The translations under genes were made by a program, and so were the position numbers. This document shows positions 21,133 to 29,698 of a stretch of 64,000 bases of DNA, piece by piece. Location: assembly GCF_015291705.1 (NCBI RefSeq), contig NZ_CP030050.1:4526001-4590000 (forward strand), given 5' to 3'. How positions within the stretch are numbered: position 1 is the first letter of the stretch; every line of letters begins with the position of its first letter. The notes beneath the pieces are model-generated. The model saw only the letters and a list, made by a program, of their open reading frames with translations. It was not told where the DNA came from and did no database searches. This DNA comes from Bradyrhizobium arachidis. GTDB lineage: Bacteria; Pseudomonadota; Alphaproteobacteria; Rhizobiales; Xanthobacteraceae.

Positions 21133-21238
21133 TGTCATGCCCCGGCTTGACCGGGGCATCCAGTACGCCGCGGCTTTTCGGCTCAACCACAACTGCCGCT
21201 GGAATACTGGGTCGCCCGATCAAGTCGGGCGACGACAG
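21133..21238. repeat. Repeat element (CATGCCCCGGCTTGACCGGG family)
   Basis: It carries two small hairpins, TGCCCCGG-CTTGA-CCGGGGCA at the left and GTCGCCCGA-TCAAG-TCGGGCGAC at the right, joined by a GCCGCGG-containing stretch. This is an intergenic repeat common in Bradyrhizobium-type genomes. Together with the preceding element it fills most of the 480-nt gap 20843-21325, in which I see no gene. Confidence 0.75.
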
Positions 21239-21325
21239 CGTGTGTGTGGCTCCACCGCTTTTGTATTGACGTAGCTACCTCCCTCCGCTTCCGTTCGCGT
21301 CGAAGTACAATCCGGAGGAAACATC

Positions 21326-22348
21326 ATGTCCCAAGCCAAGCGCATCGTTCTCGCCGCGCGTCCCGTCGGCGAACCAAAACTGTCTGATTTTCGTCTGGAG
21401 GAATTCGCGGTGCCGACGCCCGGTGCCGGCGAAGTCCTGCTGCGCACGATCTGGCTCTCGCTCGATCCCTATATGCGCGGGCGCATGAGCGAGGGGCCGT
21501 CCTACGCCGCGCCGGTGCCGGTCGGCGGCGTGATGGAAGGCGAGGCGGTGAGCGAAGTCGTCGCCTCCAACAACCCGGACTTCGCCAAGGGCGACATCGT
21601 CCGCGCACGCACCGGCTGGCAGACGAACGCGATCTCGAATGGCAAGGGCCTGATCAAGGTCGATCCCAGGCTCGGTCCGATCTCGACCTCCATTGGCGTG
21701 CTCGGCATGCCCGGCATGACCGCCTACACCGGCCTGCTCGACATCGGCAAGCCGCAAGAAGGCGAGACCGTCGTCGTTGCTGGCGCCTCGGGCGCGGTCG
21801 GCTCGGCCGTGGGGCAGATCGCCAAGATCAAGGGCGCACGCGCGGTCGGCATTGCCGGCGGCAAGGACAAGTGCGATTACGTGGTGAAGGAGCTCGGCTT
21901 CGACGAGTGCCTCGATCATCGCGAGACCGATTTTCCGGCCAAGCTGAAGTTCGCCTGCCCGAAGGGCATCGACGTCTATTTCGAGAATGTCGGCGGCGGG
22001 GTGTTCGAAGCGGTGTTCCCGCTGCTCAATCCGTTCGCGCGCGTGCCGGTCTGCGGCCTGATCGCGCATTACAACGACACCGAGGCCAAGCCGCCGAAAT
22101 GGGCGGCATCGATGATGCGCGCGACGCTGACCAAGCGGCTGACCTTCCGCGGCTTCATCGTCTCCGATTTCGCCTCCCGCCATGGCGACTTCCTGCGCGA
22201 CATGTCGGGGTGGGTTCGCGACGGCAAGGTCAAGTACAAGGAGTTCGTCACCGAGGGCCTGGAGAGCGCCCCCGGCGCCTTCATTGGCCTCCTGAAGGGC
22301 GCCAATTTCGGCAAGCAGCTGGTGCGGGTCGGACCCGACAAGCTGTAG
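21326..22348 (+). CDS. NADP-dependent oxidoreductase, zinc-free MDR (CurA/LTB4DH-like)
   Basis: 340 residues. The start KRIVLAARPVGEP and LSLDPYMRGRM motif, the cofactor loop VVVAGASGAVGSAVGQIAK (about residue 150) and VYFENVGGGVFEAV identify the medium-chain reductase subgroup containing CurA (curcumin reductase), YncB and leukotriene B4 12-hydroxydehydrogenase. No zinc-ligand cysteines are present. Such enzymes reduce the C=C bond of enones in the cytoplasm with NADPH. A GGAGGAAAC ribosome site precedes the ATG. The gene stands alone. Confidence 0.9.
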   Translation: MSQAKRIVLAARPVGEPKLSDFRLEEFAVPTPGAGEVLLRTIWLSLDPYMRGRMSEGPSYAAPVPVGGVMEGEAVSEVVASNNPDFAKGDIVRARTGWQTNAISNGKGLIKVDPRLGPISTSIGVLGMPGMTAYTGLLDIGKPQEGETVVVAGASGAVGSAVGQIAKIKGARAVGIAGGKDKCDYVVKELGFDECLDHRETDFPAKLKFACPKGIDVYFENVGGGVFEAVFPLLNPFARVPVCGLIAHYNDTEAKPPKWAASMMRATLTKRLTFRGFIVSDFASRHGDFLRDMSGWVRDGKVKYKEFVTEGLESAPGAFIGLLKGANFGKQLVRVGPDKL

Positions 22349-22406
22349 TTGTTGCACCGGCGTCATATGCCGGACATCAATGGTTAACAAAGAGTCACCA
22401 ATCGGC

Positions 22407-22435
22407 CACACCTGCCCGCAAAAGCCGCAGGTGTG
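22407..22435 (+). terminator. Hairpin after CurA-like gene
   Basis: The arms CACACCTGC and GCAGGTGTG are perfectly complementary around an 11-nt loop, about 58 nt after the stop. No clear T-tract follows, so factor-independent termination is uncertain. Confidence 0.5.
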
Positions 22436-22498
22436 ACCGTCGGTTCATTGACGCCAGGGCGAAGGCATTGAATCATCGCGCATATTTTAGGTGTAGCG

Positions 22499-22795
22499 AT
22501 GTTAGAGATCAGTGTTTTCTGCGTAATCCTATTGGCTGCCGGCTATTGGGTGGCCATGTTCGTGATGGGCCGCCACGACGACGTGATCCACGGCAAGTTC
22601 GTGCATAGCGAGGAGGGCGATTTCAGCCAGCCTGCGATGCCGGTGCCACCGCCGCCATTCCCGAAACGTCCGGTCAGGGCACCCAAGGTCGCGAGCGATC
22701 TGCCGGCCGATGACGCGGTGGCGAAGCCCGTGAACAGCGAGGCGCTGCAATCCCTGCTCGCCGCGATCCAGCAGGATCTCAAGAGCGTCGCTTAA
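22499..22795 (+). CDS. Hypothetical small membrane-anchored protein
   Basis: 98 residues. One N-terminal transmembrane helix (about residues 2-22, ISVFCVILLAAGYWVAMFVM) is followed by a proline-rich linker (MPVPPPPFPKRP) and a short helical C-terminus (SLLAAIQQDLKSVA). This suggests an N-terminally anchored cytoplasmic or periplasmic peptide. No recognised domain. GC-rich third positions and a codon pattern like its neighbours support coding. Convergent with the LacI-family gene, 8 nt apart. Confidence 0.6.
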   Translation: MLEISVFCVILLAAGYWVAMFVMGRHDDVIHGKFVHSEEGDFSQPAMPVPPPPFPKRPVRAPKVASDLPADDAVAKPVNSEALQSLLAAIQQDLKSVA

Positions 22796-22803
22796 TCCCG
22801 CGC

Positions 22804-23868
22804 TCAGACGCTGCCGCGCTCGACCAGGAACAGATCGACCGCGAGCCGCTGCTCGGCTGACGGCGTGCCGGATAGCCGCGCCAGAAGCAGTTCGCCCGCA
22901 ATACGCCCCAGCGCAGCCGCATCGAACGAGATGGTGGTGAGGCCGGGCGTGATCTGATCGGCGACGTCGTTGTCGCCGAAGCCGAGCACGGCCAGATCGC
23001 GCGGCACCGACAGGCCGCGGGCGCGGGCCTCGATCAGCGCGCCGGTCGCGAGCAGGTCGTTGGCGCAGAACACGGCATCGACCTTGCCGCCGCGGTCGAG
23101 CAGGGCGGTGAAGGCGGCGCGGCCGTCGACGAGGCCCGTGATCTCGCCGACACCGATCTCGTGGACGATCTCGAGGCCAAGCCGTGCCGCCGCCATGCGA
23201 AAGCCGTCACGGCGCAGCGCGCCACGGCCGCTGCTGCGGCCGATGAAGGCGAGGCGGCGATGGCCGGCCTCGGCCAGCCTGCGCGCCGCCATGGCGCCGG
23301 CATCGGCATTGGGCAGGCCGACCAGCATGTCGATGGGATCGCGCGGATACGCCCAGGTCTCGATCACGGGAATGCCGAGCTCGGCCAGCGCTGTGCGGTT
23401 CTCCTCGAGCTCGATCACGCCGGTGAACATCACCGCTGCCGGGCGGATGCCGCGCAGCGACTGGATCATCGCGACCTCCTTGGCATAGGAGTAGGAGGTC
23501 TGGCCGACCAGCACCTCAAAACCCTCCGGCTCCAGCGTTGCGGCAAAGCTGCGCACCGCAAGGCCGAACTGCTGGCTGAGGATGTTGGAGACGAAGGCGA
23601 CGACCACGTTCGACCGGCCGGACCGTAGCGCGCGCGCATGCGGGTTGGAGGCATAGCCGGTGGCCTCGATCACCTCCAGGATGCGCTCGCGGGTCTCGCG
23701 ATTGACCTTTTCGGGGTGGCGCAGCACCCGCGACACCGTGATCGGCGCGACGCCGGCGCGCTCCGCAACCTCCTCGATGCGCGGCGGCCGCCCGGTCGCA
23801 TTGCTGCGGCCGGGCGGCGCCGGAATGCGCACCACGTCGTCATAGCCTGGCTTTGCCGGATCGGTCAT
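22804..23868 (-). CDS. LacI-family transcriptional regulator of the D-amino-acid operon
   Basis: 354 residues. The N-terminal helix-turn-helix PRIEEVAERAGVAPITVSRV is followed by the hinge helix region GYASNPHARALRSGRSNVV and a periplasmic-binding-protein-like effector domain (about 85-350). It is the last gene of the minus-strand cluster 22804-29556. A perfect 18-bp palindrome of LacI-operator type lies in front of the cluster's first gene, so it is the likely repressor of its own operon. The effector is unknown but should be the transported compound or a derivative. Confidence 0.9.
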   Translation of the reverse strand: MTDPAKPGYDDVVRIPAPPGRSNATGRPPRIEEVAERAGVAPITVSRVLRHPEKVNRETRERILEVIEATGYASNPHARALRSGRSNVVVAFVSNILSQQFGLAVRSFAATLEPEGFEVLVGQTSYSYAKEVAMIQSLRGIRPAAVMFTGVIELEENRTALAELGIPVIETWAYPRDPIDMLVGLPNADAGAMAARRLAEAGHRRLAFIGRSSGRGALRRDGFRMAAARLGLEIVHEIGVGEITGLVDGRAAFTALLDRGGKVDAVFCANDLLATGALIEARARGLSVPRDLAVLGFGDNDVADQITPGLTTISFDAAALGRIAGELLLARLSGTPSAEQRLAVDLFLVERGSV

Positions 23869-23909
23869 CGAATCCCGAAGGTAGTCGAAGTCGGTGGTCT
23901 CTCCAAAGC

Positions 23910-24935
23910 TCAGCGCGTCACCTCGTCGCGCGACAGCGCACGGCCAACCTGCACGAGACAGTCGCCGCTCTGGCTGTCGGTGTGCAGGCGCTGCGAGATC
24001 ACGATGCCGTCAGCGGGGAAGCGCAGTACCTCTTCGGGCAGCTCGGGACGCTCGAAGTCGTGATACCAGCCGGCGATATCGCCGGCTGCCACCCGCGCGC
24101 CGACCATGACCGCGGGCTCGAACCAGCCGCGGCGCATCGCGAACACCGCCTGGGCATGGCTCTGCAGGGCCAGCAGTTCAGTGGCGCGCTCGACCGGCGC
24201 GTGCGGCCCCAGCACCGGCGCCTGGACGAGGCCGAGCGCGAGCAGCAGGCGGTCGACGGCGCGCGCGGTGAGCGCCATGGTCTGCGGCGTGACGGTGCCG
24301 CCGCCGCCGAATTCGCCCGACAGTCCGATCGCGCCCGCGCGCGCGGCCGCCGCCATCGAGGTCGGCGCTGCCGCGCCGTTCTCGGCGACGAAGGCGAACG
24401 GCATGCCCAATCCTTCCATCAGCCGCAGCGCATGGCCGAACATCTCCGGCGGTCCCTGCCGCTCGATCAGTGCGCAAGGCACATGCGCCATCGACGTGCC
24501 GCCGGAATGGATGTCGAACACGACATCATGCCGCGGAAACAGCTCGTGCTCGAGGAAGTGGGCGAGGCGGAATGTCGGCGTGCCCCCGGCATCGCCCGGG
24601 AAGGCGCGGTTGAGATTGCCTTCGTCGAGCGGCGAGCGGCGGCGCGCCGCCATCACGGCGGGCAAATTGGCAAAGGGCAGGATGGTGATCTCGCCCTTGA
24701 TCGCTTTCGCATCGAGCCGGCGATACAGCCGCGTCAGCGTGATCTCGCCCTCATACTCGTCGCCGTGATTGCCGGCCATCAACAGCAGCTTTGGTCCAGC
24801 ACCGTTCTTGATCCGGAAGATCGGGATCTTGAGCTGGAAGTAGGGAGAGCGGTCGATCGAGAAGGGAATGCCGAGATGGCCCGACCATTTCTGGTCCTTC
24901 TCGAAGTCGATGTCGTGAAACAGTCCGGTATGCAT
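23910..24935 (-). CDS. Succinylglutamate desuccinylase/aspartoacylase-family (M14) deacylase, DoeB-like
   Basis: 341 residues. Zinc-ligand motifs GNHGDEYEG (His and Glu, about residue 57) and VFDIHSGGTS (His, about 148), plus the substrate Asn/Arg motif DEGNLNRAFPG, define the AstE/AspA branch of M14 hydrolases. The closest recalled relative is DoeB, which removes the acetyl group from N-alpha-acetyl-diaminobutyrate. Here it sits in an ABC transporter operon with RidA and a PLP enzyme, so it probably deacylates the imported compound in the cytoplasm. The glutamate general base lies in GLSGEFGGGG. Substrate unproven. Confidence 0.85.
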   Translation of the reverse strand: MHTGLFHDIDFEKDQKWSGHLGIPFSIDRSPYFQLKIPIFRIKNGAGPKLLLMAGNHGDEYEGEITLTRLYRRLDAKAIKGEITILPFANLPAVMAARRRSPLDEGNLNRAFPGDAGGTPTFRLAHFLEHELFPRHDVVFDIHSGGTSMAHVPCALIERQGPPEMFGHALRLMEGLGMPFAFVAENGAAAPTSMAAAARAGAIGLSGEFGGGGTVTPQTMALTARAVDRLLLALGLVQAPVLGPHAPVERATELLALQSHAQAVFAMRRGWFEPAVMVGARVAAGDIAGWYHDFERPELPEEVLRFPADGIVISQRLHTDSQSGDCLVQVGRALSRDEVTR

Positions 24936-24990
24936 GGCTTGCCTCGGGGCCGCGCCGAAGCCAGCGCCGGCCGAAGGTTGGAAGAAGGGC

Positions 24991-25335
24991 TTAGAGCAGT
25001 GCGACTGCGGTCATCTCGACGCGCAAATCGGGATCGGCGAGGCGGGCTTCGACACAGGCGCGCGCCGGCGGATTGGCTGGATCGATCCAGGCGTCGTAGA
25101 CCGAGTTCATGGTGTCGAAGTCGATGATGTGCGGCAGGAAGACGTTGACCGCGATCAGCCTGGAGCGGTCGGAGCCAGCCTCCTTCAGCAGCGCGTCGAT
25201 CTTGGCGAGCACCTGCTGGGTCTGCGACACGATGCCCGCCTTGCGGTCATCGGCAACCTGGCCTGCGATGTGCACCATGCCGCCGGCGGCGACGGCCTGG
25301 CTCATGCGCGAGCCGACGACGTAACGTTTGATCAT
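24991..25335 (-). CDS. RidA family reactive-imine deaminase
   Basis: 114 residues. Known RidA proteins hydrolyse enamine/imine intermediates released by PLP dehydratases. MVHIAGQVADD, the subunit-interface region VNVFLPHIIDF and RACVEARLADPDLRVEM (arginine and glutamate of the active site) are visible. The start at 25335 is chosen from a GAGGAG ribosome site; the much longer frame is a shadow. Placement between the binding-protein gene and the deacylase, in an operon headed by a D-serine-deaminase-like enzyme, fits removal of its reactive product. Confidence 0.93.
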   Translation of the reverse strand: MIKRYVVGSRMSQAVAAGGMVHIAGQVADDRKAGIVSQTQQVLAKIDALLKEAGSDRSRLIAVNVFLPHIIDFDTMNSVYDAWIDPANPPARACVEARLADPDLRVEMTAVALL

Positions 25336-25391
25336 CTCAATTCTCCTCGTGAAGGTGAGTGCTCCCGCGACGAACGCGGGAGCATGTCGGT

Positions 25392-26189
25392 TCAGAGTGT
25401 CGGCAGCGTCTGCTCTTCCTTGAACCATTTCAGCTGAAGTGCGCCGAGCTTGCCGTTGAGCTTGTTGAAGAAGATGTCGGTGTTGATCCAGTTGAGCAGG
25501 TTCTGCTCGCCCTGGCGCACGCCGACATGGGCCGGGGACTGCCGGATCAGGAACTTCAGCTCGACCTCCTTGGTCGGGTTCTGGTCCTGCACCTTCAGCG
25601 CAATGGCGCTGTTCTCGGCGAACGTGTCGGCCTGTCCGGCGAGGTAGGCTGCGATCGCGGCCGGGGTGTCCTCGAAGCGCACCAGCTTCACCTTCGGCGC
25701 ATTGTCGGTGAGCCAGATGTCGAGCGTCGAGCCCTTGGCGACCGCAACGCTGCGGCCGTCGAGATTGTCCGGTTTCTTGCCGGTCGCGGCGGGAAGCGAT
25801 TTGGCGCCATAGACGCCGAGATTCACCACCGCATAGGGCTGTGAGAACATCACCTGCTGAGCGCGCTCGGGCGTTGCGCCGAGGCCCGCGATCAGCATGT
25901 CGATCTTGTCCGAGAGCAGGCTCGGGATGCGCGCGGCGCCTGTCACCGGCACCAGCTCGAGCTTCACGCCCATGTCGGCGGCGATGAGTTTTGCAAGGTC
26001 GGCGTCGAGACCTGCGATCTCGCCCTTGTCGTCCTTGAAGCCCCAGGGGGCGGCATCGGTGAGGATGCCGACGCGCAGCTTGCCGGCGCCGAGCACGTCC
26101 TGGAGCTTGTCGGCCTTGGCAAGGTTCGGCGCGGCGAGGACGGCGAGCGCCGTTGCTGCGATGGTGAAGAGGGACTTCAGTTGTCTCAT
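25392..26189 (-). CDS. Amino-acid ABC transporter substrate-binding protein
   Basis: 265 residues from the start at 26189, which has an AAGGAGAGAG ribosome site. A signal peptide (LFTIAATALAVLAAPNLAKA) precedes a family-3 solute-binding domain: KLRVGILTDAAPWGF, GLDADLAKLIAADMGV, RIPSLLSDKIDMLIAGL and the ligand-contact region TPERAQQVMFSQPYA. It should capture an amino-acid-like ligand in the periplasm for the permeases encoded upstream. Ligand not predictable; gene context points to a D- or N-acyl amino acid. Confidence 0.92.
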   Translation of the reverse strand: MRQLKSLFTIAATALAVLAAPNLAKADKLQDVLGAGKLRVGILTDAAPWGFKDDKGEIAGLDADLAKLIAADMGVKLELVPVTGAARIPSLLSDKIDMLIAGLGATPERAQQVMFSQPYAVVNLGVYGAKSLPAATGKKPDNLDGRSVAVAKGSTLDIWLTDNAPKVKLVRFEDTPAAIAAYLAGQADTFAENSAIALKVQDQNPTKEVELKFLIRQSPAHVGVRQGEQNLLNWINTDIFFNKLNGKLGALQLKWFKEEQTLPTL

Positions 26190-26215
26190 GACTCTCTCCT
26201 TGAAGGGGAAGGTTT

Positions 26216-26944
26216 TCACTTGGCGGATGCGATGAAGCTTGCGAGCTCGGGGGTTTCAGGATTGGCGAACAGCTTTGCCGGCGATCCCTGTTCCCACACG
26301 CGGCCCTGATGCATGAAGACGATGCGGTTGGCGACGTTGCGGGCAAAGCCCATCTCGTGCGTGACCAGGATCATGGTCATGCCTTGCTTGGCCATCGCCT
26401 CCATCACCTTCAGGACCTCGCCGACGAGCTCGGGATCGAGCGCCGAGGTCACTTCGTCGAACAGCATCAGGTGGGGGGCCATGGCGAGACAGCGGGCGAT
26501 CGCAACGCGCTGCTGCTGGCCGCCGGAGAGCTGCTCCGGCCAGGCATCGATCTTGTCGGCGAGGCCGACGCGGGTCAGCACGTCCTCGGCGAGTGCGCGG
26601 GCTTTCGCCTTGTCGATGCGGCCGGTGAGCAGCGGAGCCAGCGTGATGTTGCGCTCGACCTTCAGATGCGGAAACAGATTGAAGGCCTGGAACACGATGC
26701 CGACGCGCTGACGGAATTTCTTCAGATCAGGCATCCGGGTGTGGACCTTCTGGCCCTCGACCCGGATCTCACCGGAATCGACGCTCTCGAGCGCATTGAT
26801 GCAGCGGAGCAGCGTGGACTTGCCTGAGCCGGAGCGGCCGATGATCGTGACGATCTCGCCTTCCTCGACATCGAGCGAGACGCCCTTGAGCACCTCGACC
26901 TTGCCGAATGTCTTGTGCACGTCGCGGATTTCAACGAGAGCCAT
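26216..26944 (-). CDS. Amino-acid ABC transporter ATP-binding protein
   Basis: 242 residues from [14 protein letters not shown]. Walker [10 protein letters not shown] (about residue 38), Q-loop QAFNLFPHL, signature QLSGGQQQR, Walker [13 protein letters not shown] and switch His in VTHEMGF match the GlnQ/HisP polar amino-acid subfamily. Its start overlaps the end of the preceding permease gene by 14 nt, indicating coupled translation. It energises uptake by the two permeases from the inner face of the membrane. Confidence 0.95.
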   Translation of the reverse strand: MALVEIRDVHKTFGKVEVLKGVSLDVEEGEIVTIIGRSGSGKSTLLRCINALESVDSGEIRVEGQKVHTRMPDLKKFRQRVGIVFQAFNLFPHLKVERNITLAPLLTGRIDKAKARALAEDVLTRVGLADKIDAWPEQLSGGQQQRVAIARCLAMAPHLMLFDEVTSALDPELVGEVLKVMEAMAKQGMTMILVTHEMGFARNVANRIVFMHQGRVWEQGSPAKLFANPETPELASFIASAK

Positions 26945-27581
26945 CGAGGCGGGCCTCCAGGGAGCGGGACCAGAGCGTGAGTGGCAGGCACAGCGCGAAA
27001 TAGATCGCGGCAACCAGCGCGTAGGTGAGCAGCGGCTGGAACGTCGCCGCGCTCACCACCTGTCCGGCGCGGGCGAGCTCGACGAAGCCGAGGATCGAGG
27101 CGAGCGAGGTGCCCTTGATCAGTTGCACCAGGAAGCCGACGGTCGGCGGCAGCGACAGCCGCAGCGCCTGCGGCGCGATGATGTGGCGGAACTGCTGCCA
27201 GGCCGAGAGGCCGAGGCAGGCGCCAGCCTCCCATTGCGCCTGTTTCACGGCCTCCAGTCCGCCGCGCCAGATCTCGCCGAGGAAGGCGGCCGTGTAGAGC
27301 GTGTAGGCGACGGTGACGGCGACCAGCGCCGGCACCTGGATGCCGAGGAAAACGGGCATGCCGAAATAGAAGAAGAACAACAGGCCAAGCAGCGGCACGC
27401 TCTGGATCACCTGGATGCACGCCGCCATCGCCCAGCGCAGGCCGGCGAACCGGCTGATGCGGCCCGCGGCGAGCCCGAGCGCCAATGGCGCGCCGAAGGC
27501 GAGCGCGAGCACGACGAGCGCGACGGTCCAGCGCAGCGCGGTGAACAGCGAGACGAAGTCGATGAGGGAGAAGGATCGCAT
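26931..27581 (-). CDS. Amino-acid ABC transporter permease (second)
   Basis: 216 residues, about five membrane helices. The EAA cytoplasmic loop reads EAGACLGLSAWQQFRHIIAP, the contact to the ATPase; the HisM/HisQ-type N-terminus WTVALVVLALAFGAPLALGL is present. It pairs with the permease at 27592 to form the heterodimeric channel. The gene starts 10 nt after the first permease stop. Confidence 0.93.
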   Translation of the reverse strand: MRSFSLIDFVSLFTALRWTVALVVLALAFGAPLALGLAAGRISRFAGLRWAMAACIQVIQSVPLLGLLFFFYFGMPVFLGIQVPALVAVTVAYTLYTAAFLGEIWRGGLEAVKQAQWEAGACLGLSAWQQFRHIIAPQALRLSLPPTVGFLVQLIKGTSLASILGFVELARAGQVVSAATFQPLLTYALVAAIYFALCLPLTLWSRSLEARLDGSR

Positions 27582-27591
27582 CGCTTGTCCC

Positions 27592-28251
27592 TCAGCGCCG
27601 CCGCGGCCAGCGGAAGGCGGTCATGCCGATGATGGCGAACAGCGCCTTGAACGACATCGCCATCGCGAAATAGACCGCGCAGATCACCGCATAGACCTCG
27701 AAGCTGCGATAGGTGCGGCTTTCGATGAAGCCCGCGACATGAAACAGCTCGTCGGCGGCGACCTGCGAGGCGAGCGAGGTGCCGAGCAGCAGCAGCACGA
27801 ACTGGCTGGTCACAGCCGGATAGGCATTGCGCAGCGCCGGCGGCAGGATGATGTGGCGGAACACCTGCCAGCCTGACAGGCCGAGGCACTGTCCCGCCTC
27901 GACCTGGCTGCGCGGAATGGAATCGAGCCCCGCGCGGATGATCTCGACCGAGTACGCGCCGAAATAGAGCGAGAGCGCGACGGCGGCGGCCTCGAAGGCC
28001 GGCAGCTTCAGGCCGAAGTTCGGCAGCACGAAGAAGACGATGAAGATCTGGATCAGCGACGGCGTGTTGCGGAACAGCTCGATGTAACCCCGCACCAGCC
28101 AGCGCAGCGTCGTGATGCGCCCCTTCAGCGCGACCGCGCCGGCGATGCCGATCACGAGCCCGGCGAGTGCCGAGATCACCGTCAGCTCCAGCGTGACGAT
28201 GGCCCCGTCGATGAGCTGATTCTGGTAGCGCCAGAGCGGCAGGAAATTCAT
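27592..28251 (-). CDS. Amino-acid ABC transporter permease (first)
   Basis: 219 residues, about five membrane helices. The EAA loop EAGQCLGLSGWQVFRHIILP and the IELFRNTPSLIQIF segment are diagnostic of polar amino-acid permeases (HisM family). It starts 9 nt after the stop of the PLP-enzyme gene and is followed closely by the second permease, in one operon. Confidence 0.93.
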   Translation of the reverse strand: MNFLPLWRYQNQLIDGAIVTLELTVISALAGLVIGIAGAVALKGRITTLRWLVRGYIELFRNTPSLIQIFIVFFVLPNFGLKLPAFEAAAVALSLYFGAYSVEIIRAGLDSIPRSQVEAGQCLGLSGWQVFRHIILPPALRNAYPAVTSQFVLLLLGTSLASQVAADELFHVAGFIESRTYRSFEVYAVICAVYFAMAMSFKALFAIIGMTAFRWPRRR

Positions 28252-28260
28252 GCGCCGCTC

Positions 28261-29556
28261 TCAGCCGAACTGGGTGGGGAGGGCGCGCGTCACGACGCCG
28301 TCGGCGTCGAGACCGAAGATGACGCGCCAGCGGTCGAGGCAGGTGCAGGGATGCGAGATGCCGAAGGCGATGACGTCGCCGACTGCAAGCGCGCTGTCGG
28401 AAGCCACCGACAGGAACGCATGCTGGTCGTTGAGGTGCGTCACCGTGAGCGTAGCGGCAAGCCCTTGCTGCTCGACGCCGTCGCGGAAGACGCGCAGCGG
28501 CACCGGCAGTCCCTGGTCGAACGAGGCATCGCGCATGCCAAAGCCGGCGATCGCAAGTCCGTCCTCGGGGCGCGACAGCACCTCGGCCCACAGCGTCAGC
28601 GCGGGCCGAAAGCCTTCGGCCGCCGAGTGGCGCGCGTTGTCGATGACGAGACCGCCGCGCCGGTCGAACTCGGCGAAAGCGCGGGCATAGATGCCGTGAT
28701 CGGCAAAGAACAGCGCGCCGGAGCGGAGCAGGACCATGGCGTTGCCGTCAGCCCGCGCGACGGGTGCGAGCGCGCGGGCCACGATGTCGAAATAGGCGGA
28801 GCCGCCGGCGCTTATGATCAGTGGCCGCTGTGGGACGGTGGCGCGCGCCAAGGCGAAGGACTCGACGGTGCGCTCCATCAGCGCCGCGATCGCGCGCATC
28901 GTCGCGTCGGCATCCGGCGTTGCGACCGCGCCTTCGTACGTGGCGATGCCGCCGAGCACCAGCCGATCGGCGGCAAGCACCGCCGCAATCGTTGCCTCGA
29001 TCGCGGCACGGTTGCGCGCGCCGGCGCGACCGGCGCCGAGCTCGACCAGCACCGACAATTCGCTGCGGTCCGCGATCCGCGCGGCTTCCGCCAGTGCCGC
29101 GACGGCGGCCGGTGAATCCGCGAAGGCATGAAGCTCGACATCGGGATAGGCGCTCAGCAACGCGCCGAGCCGCCGGCCGGCCGCGAGCCCGCCGATCTCG
29201 TTGGCCAGCAGCAGGCGCCGTTCGCCGTTCGCAAGCAGCACGGCGGCCTGCTGGATGTTGGCGACCGTCGTGCCCCAGGCGCCGGCCTCGCGCAGCGAGC
29301 GGGCGAGCTCCGGCGACATCGGGGTCTTGGCGTGAGGCGCGACGCTGACGTCGGCGCTCGCGCACCATTTCAGGAAGAGGTCACGGTTGGACGCGAAGGC
29401 GGCTTCATCGAGGGTGAGGGCGGGCAGCGCAAGGTCGCCGCGCGAAGGGGACCAGCGCTGACGGCCGATGTCGTCGGTGGCCAGGCCATCGGCCAGGGGA
29501 ATACCCCGTGTCGTCGTCGAAAGGCGTTGGCTATCCCACCGGGACAAGAACTGCAT
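28261..29556 (-). CDS. DSD1-type PLP enzyme (D-serine deaminase/D-threonine aldolase-like)
   Basis: 431 residues. Alanine-racemase-type barrel: VAPHAKTPMSPELARS at about residue 75 carries the PLP lysine. The C-terminal ISHPCTCLDRWR holds the His-x-Cys zinc ligands of eukaryotic-type D-serine dehydratase. An N-terminal ~45-residue extension (DGLATDDIGRQRW) is typical of the bacterial amino-acid deaminase subgroup. Predicted to deaminate a D-hydroxy amino acid, releasing an enamine for RidA. First gene of the operon; GGAGGAAGC ribosome site. The LacI-type palindrome is 49 nt upstream. Substrate is inferred only from family and context. Confidence 0.85.
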   Translation of the reverse strand: MQFLSRWDSQRLSTTTRGIPLADGLATDDIGRQRWSPSRGDLALPALTLDEAAFASNRDLFLKWCASADVSVAPHAKTPMSPELARSLREAGAWGTTVANIQQAAVLLANGERRLLLANEIGGLAAGRRLGALLSAYPDVELHAFADSPAAVAALAEAARIADRSELSVLVELGAGRAGARNRAAIEATIAAVLAADRLVLGGIATYEGAVATPDADATMRAIAALMERTVESFALARATVPQRPLIISAGGSAYFDIVARALAPVARADGNAMVLLRSGALFFADHGIYARAFAEFDRRGGLVIDNARHSAAEGFRPALTLWAEVLSRPEDGLAIAGFGMRDASFDQGLPVPLRVFRDGVEQQGLAATLTVTHLNDQHAFLSVASDSALAVGDVIAFGISHPCTCLDRWRVIFGLDADGVVTRALPTQFG

Positions 29557-29604
29557 CGTCGCTTCCTCCGCGGCTCGCCGACCGCTGAACCGACGATATG
29601 TTGA

Positions 29605-29622
29605 AATGACAACGTTGTCATT
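29605..29622. promoter_or_regulatory. LacI-family operator (perfect 18-bp palindrome)
   Basis: AATGACAACGTTGTCATT is perfectly symmetric around a central CG, the hallmark of LacI-family operators. It lies 49-66 nt upstream of the DSD1-like start (29556) in an otherwise AT-rich stretch, where a promoter would be. The LacI-family gene at 22804-23868, last in the same operon, is the natural ligand. Confidence 0.8.
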
Positions 29623-29698
29623 AGACCATTTTAGCCAATTTTAGCTCACTCAGGATGCAATGAGGTATTTTGATAGGGATTAGTGCCCGCGAATTGGG

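Noticed and set aside
22491..22501. TGTAGCGATG before the small membrane protein, as in the shared AT-rich element
   Set aside because: Only ten bases match and they include the start codon; the rest of the element is absent, so chance is more likely.
24991..26346. 451-codon frame ending in RidA
   Set aside because: Only the last 114 codons are RidA; the earlier part is another frame of the binding-protein gene and is Arg-rich nonsense.
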